Assembly (NCBI RefSeq): GCF_013389595.1 | Contig: NZ_CP058306.1 | Location: 1,116,001-1,180,000, forward strand | Reading direction: 5' to 3' | DNA: 64,000 nucleotides | DNA from: Flavobacterium sp. I3-2 | Lineage (GTDB): Bacteria > Bacteroidota > Bacteroidia > Flavobacteriales > Flavobacteriaceae | Shown here: piece by piece, positions 61,483-64,000 of the stretch | How positions within the stretch are numbered: the first letter of the stretch is position 1 | Layout of the letters: each line of letters opens with the position of its first letter | Notes under the pieces: generated by a model | What the model saw: only the letters and a program-made list of their open reading frames with translations | Database searches by the model: none | What the model was told of the DNA's origin: nothing | Program-made: the position numbers and the translations under genes

Positions 61483-64000
61483 AACAATAATTCTTGTATT
61501 ATTTTTTATTTTACCTAATTTTTTCTATGGACAAGATTTGATTGTTGATTTTGTTAATCAAGATCAGAATCTTTCTCCATCAAATGTGCATACCTTAGTT
61601 TTTAGAATTACTAATCCGCTTCAGAGTGAGATTTTACTTACGCCTTCTATAAAAATACCAGAAAATTGGACTTTATCAACAAAGTTCACAAGTATTAATT
61701 TAGCGGCAAATGAAACCAAGATTTGTCTAATTACAATTCAAATTCCAAGTTTTGCATCAACAGGAAGCCATGATTTTGATTTAAGTTTTATAAATCAAAA
61801 TGAATATGTGTTGTTTTCTAAAACATATTTTTTAGATATAAAGCAAATTAAAAAAGTAACGTTAGCACCAGTAGAAATTTCTGATTATGTCAAAGCTGGA
61901 GATACGATTAAAGGGTCTTTTGTTTTGAGAAATGAAGGAAATGAAATGGAAGAGATTTTTATCGAACCTACAAAAGGAACTTTTTTACTTCAAGAAAATC
62001 CCATCGTGTTGTTACCTGGAAAATCAATCATTATAAATACTTTTCAACCGACAGATAGCAAGCAACCCAAACCTTCCATTGAAATCACAAAATTAATTGC
62101 TAGTTCAGCAAATGATCTTCAAAAAACTGTTTTCGCAACCCAACGAACAGATGTTATTCCTCTTTTTCAAGTTAATGAGGATGTTTGGCTACGATTCCCA
62201 ATTAAAATAAGCGGAACTTTTTTGGGAGCGCAGCGATTTAATGGATTTGAAACTGGTTTTCAGGGCGAGATTCACGCTAAAGGTTCATTGAATGAAAAGA
62301 ATTCGAATTTTTTAGAGTTTAAAGCTGTTGGTCCAGATCGTTTCAGCTTGACCACTTTTTCGCAGTACGAGGAATATTTTGTGAATTACGAAAGTCAAAA
62401 TTTTTATGTTCATCTTGGCGATAAAGTATTTACGTCTTCTTTGTTAACTGAGTTTTTTAGATTTGGAAGAGGTGTCGAAATCAAAAAGAAATTCAATAAA
62501 TTCGAAGTTGGTGGATTTTACAACAAGCCGCGTTTTAATCAAAATATTTCAGATGAAATAAATGTTTATTCTAAAGTTAATTTTAATCCGAATACACATT
62601 TGCGATTTGGATATTTATTAAAACGTAATGAAATGCGAGATGAAACTCATTTGTATTTTATTTCAGGAAAAGGAAAGCTCTTTAAAAAAGTAGAAATTGA
62701 ATCAGAATATGCTCTAAGTAATTCTCAAAATGCAAACAGAAATGCCTTTCAAATTCAAGCTTCAGCCTATTTCAATAAACTGAGCGTTAATATGAATTAT
62801 GTTTATAGCGCACCTCAATTTTCAGGATATTATTCTAATAGCGAATTTTATACAGCGAATTTAAATTATCAAATTTTTTCAAAGCTTAATCTGTCAATGA
62901 ATTATCAAAAAGACGCTAGAAATTTTGAAAGAGATACGTTGTATGGAGTTGCACCTTTTAGAGAAAATTTTCAAATGGGTTTGCGATATAATTATATTAA
63001 AAAAGGAACGATTTCTTTGTTTAGCGGAGTTCAAGAATATGAAGACAGAATGAAGATAAAACAATTTTTTTATAATGAAAATTTCTATCGTGTGGAATTG
63101 TTTCAAGAGATAAATCGTTTTACAATCAATCTGCAATCTTTTTTTGGAAAGACAACCAATTTCTTAATTAATTCTTCAGGTAAATCAACACTTTATACGG
63201 CTAATGTTGGATATGTCAAGAACAGTTTTTCTGTAAACTTAAACGCTGGTTATTCCATTTTGGATAGATATGAAACTAAAGGTGAAAAAATGTTTTTATT
63301 CGGAGGTCGTCTAAACGCTTTTATTTCTAATAAATGGGAAACCAGTTTGTTTTATCAAAACACATATTACCGCGAAGATAATTTTGCAGATAGAAATTTA
63401 TTTGAAACTTTTGTAAATCATAAATTAACTTCAAAACAACAAGTTCATTTGATTGCAAGATATGCTTTGGCTCGGAATCAAATTCAAAATAATGATTTTT
63501 CGTTTTCATTAAAATACATTTTAAATATAAATGCACCATTCAAGAAAATCAAAGAATATGGAACTTTAGAAGGAAACATTTCTAACTTAGGAAACAGTAA
63601 AATCGAAGGAATAAGAATATTATTAGGTACTTATATTGCAATCACCGACGCTAAAGGTTATTTTATTTTTAAAGATGTAAACCCAGATGATTATTTTCTT
63701 GAAATGGATTACAGTACTTTAAATATTAATGATATTACGGAGGTTTCCTTGCCGATGAAAATTTCGATTTCAGAGGGAAAAAATTATTTTGATTTTGGAA
63801 TAACACAAGCTGCCAAGATAAAAGGATCAATAAATTTAGAAACTACAAATGAAGATCAAGGTCAAAGTATCATTGTTGAGTTGACTTCTGAAACCGAAAC
63901 ATACAGAAAAATATGCGACATTACCAAACCTTTCGATTTTACGTATTTAAAACCTGGCGATTGGACTTTGAAAATATATCGAAATGGTTTGGATAAAAAA
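61475..64000 (+). CDS. Large outer-membrane beta-barrel protein, usher-like, 3'-truncated by the window
   Basis: 842 codons open to the last base, so the C-terminus lies outside. Signal peptide ending FYGQ. Residues about 25-230 form two beta-sandwich domains (HTLVFRITNPLQSE, VKAGDTIKGSFVLRNEGNE). From about 250 to 690 alternating aromatic strands with Asn/Lys turns form a large barrel. From about 695 a carboxypeptidase-regulatory-like beta domain follows (GTLEGNISNLGNSKIEGI, ITDAKGYFIFKDV). The order N-domain, barrel, C-terminal beta domains recalls ushers. Confidence 0.65.
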   Translation, partial: MNKTIILVLFFILPNFFYGQDLIVDFVNQDQNLSPSNVHTLVFRITNPLQSEILLTPSIKIPENWTLSTKFTSINLAANETKICLITIQIPSFASTGSHDFDLSFINQNEYVLFSKTYFLDIKQIKKVTLAPVEISDYVKAGDTIKGSFVLRNEGNEMEEIFIEPTKGTFLLQENPIVLLPGKSIIINTFQPTDSKQPKPSIEITKLIASSANDLQKTVFATQRTDVIPLFQVNEDVWLRFPIKISGTFLGAQRFNGFETGFQGEIHAKGSLNEKNSNFLEFKAVGPDRFSLTTFSQYEEYFVNYESQNFYVHLGDKVFTSSLLTEFFRFGRGVEIKKKFNKFEVGGFYNKPRFNQNISDEINVYSKVNFNPNTHLRFGYLLKRNEMRDETHLYFISGKGKLFKKVEIESEYALSNSQNANRNAFQIQASAYFNKLSVNMNYVYSAPQFSGYYSNSEFYTANLNYQIFSKLNLSMNYQKDARNFERDTLYGVAPFRENFQMGLRYNYIKKGTISLFSGVQEYEDRMKIKQFFYNENFYRVELFQEINRFTINLQSFFGKTTNFLINSSGKSTLYTANVGYVKNSFSVNLNAGYSILDRYETKGEKMFLFGGRLNAFISNKWETSLFYQNTYYREDNFADRNLFETFVNHKLTSKQQVHLIARYALARNQIQNNDFSFSLKYILNINAPFKKIKEYGTLEGNISNLGNSKIEGIRILLGTYIAITDAKGYFIFKDVNPDDYFLEMDYSTLNINDITEVSLPMKISISEGKNYFDFGITQAAKIKGSINLETTNEDQGQSIIVELTSETETYRKICDITKPFDFTYLKPGDWTLKIYRNGLDKK

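Overview
The window is low-GC DNA from a flavobacterium-like member of the Bacteroidota. Support comes from a flexirubin/aryl-polyene gene cluster, type IX secretion C-terminal signals, GLPGLI and outer-membrane-barrel families, a long three-gene YtxH/holin/DUF6327 cassette, and Bacteroidota-type promoters (TTTG at about -33 and TAnnTTTG at about -7) in front of tRNA and housekeeping genes. The species cannot be named from the sequence.

Layout. 1-16779: the distal part of a flexirubin-type pigment cluster on the + strand. It holds ketosynthases (two with a full catalytic triad, two degenerate partners), an ACP, a polysaccharide-deacetylase-like protein, a LolA-like carrier, lipoproteins, a FabZ-like dehydratase, a GT2-DUF2062 fusion, an MMPL exporter fused to an acyltransferase, a phytoene-desaturase-like oxidoreductase, a C45/penicillin-acyltransferase-like lipoprotein and a phenylacetate-CoA-ligase-like enzyme. 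Together they can build, reduce, export and acylate an aryl polyene. 16820-29088: housekeeping (gltX, SPFH protein, stress cassette, glnS, folB, tRNA-Cys, LysE-type exporter, rnr, acyl-CoA synthetase). 29089-30683: a conserved 3'-UTR element, REP-like palindromic repeats and IS110-family copy 1. 30684-40637: rpiB, DUF1294, tex, SDR, GNAT-nitrilase, small membrane proteins, ssb and a beta-propeller lipoprotein. 40722-45630: a decaying GLPGLI/outer-membrane-receptor locus with three broken genes around two intact small secreted paralogues. 45631-47315: more REP-like repeats and IS110 copy 2. 47316-58842: T9SS cargo, hydroxyacid dehydrogenase, a Cys-rich secreted protein, mgtE, rsmA, DUF4286, serS, M1 peptidase and rseP. 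58926-59382: four identical tRNA-Asn genes, followed by a tyrosine-recombinase relic. 60016-64000: a three-gene surface-assembly operon resembling subunit/chaperone/usher, cut by the window end.

The strongest finding is the pair of identical 1196-bp IS110 elements. Each sits at the same position of a REP-like repeat. The 219-bp region upstream of the transposase holds two stem-loops whose internal segments match, in the expected order and strand sense, the left target, right target, left donor and right donor sequences. This is the architecture of an IS110 bridge RNA, here readable directly because occupied targets and element ends are both present. The junction of the excised circle would also place a TTG box 20 nt before a perfect TAnnTTTG box.

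Secondary points are the usher-like operon at the 3' end, paired small secreted C-X38-C proteins, two orphan promoter-to-terminator small-RNA candidates, and a 91-bp structured element placed immediately after two unrelated genes.
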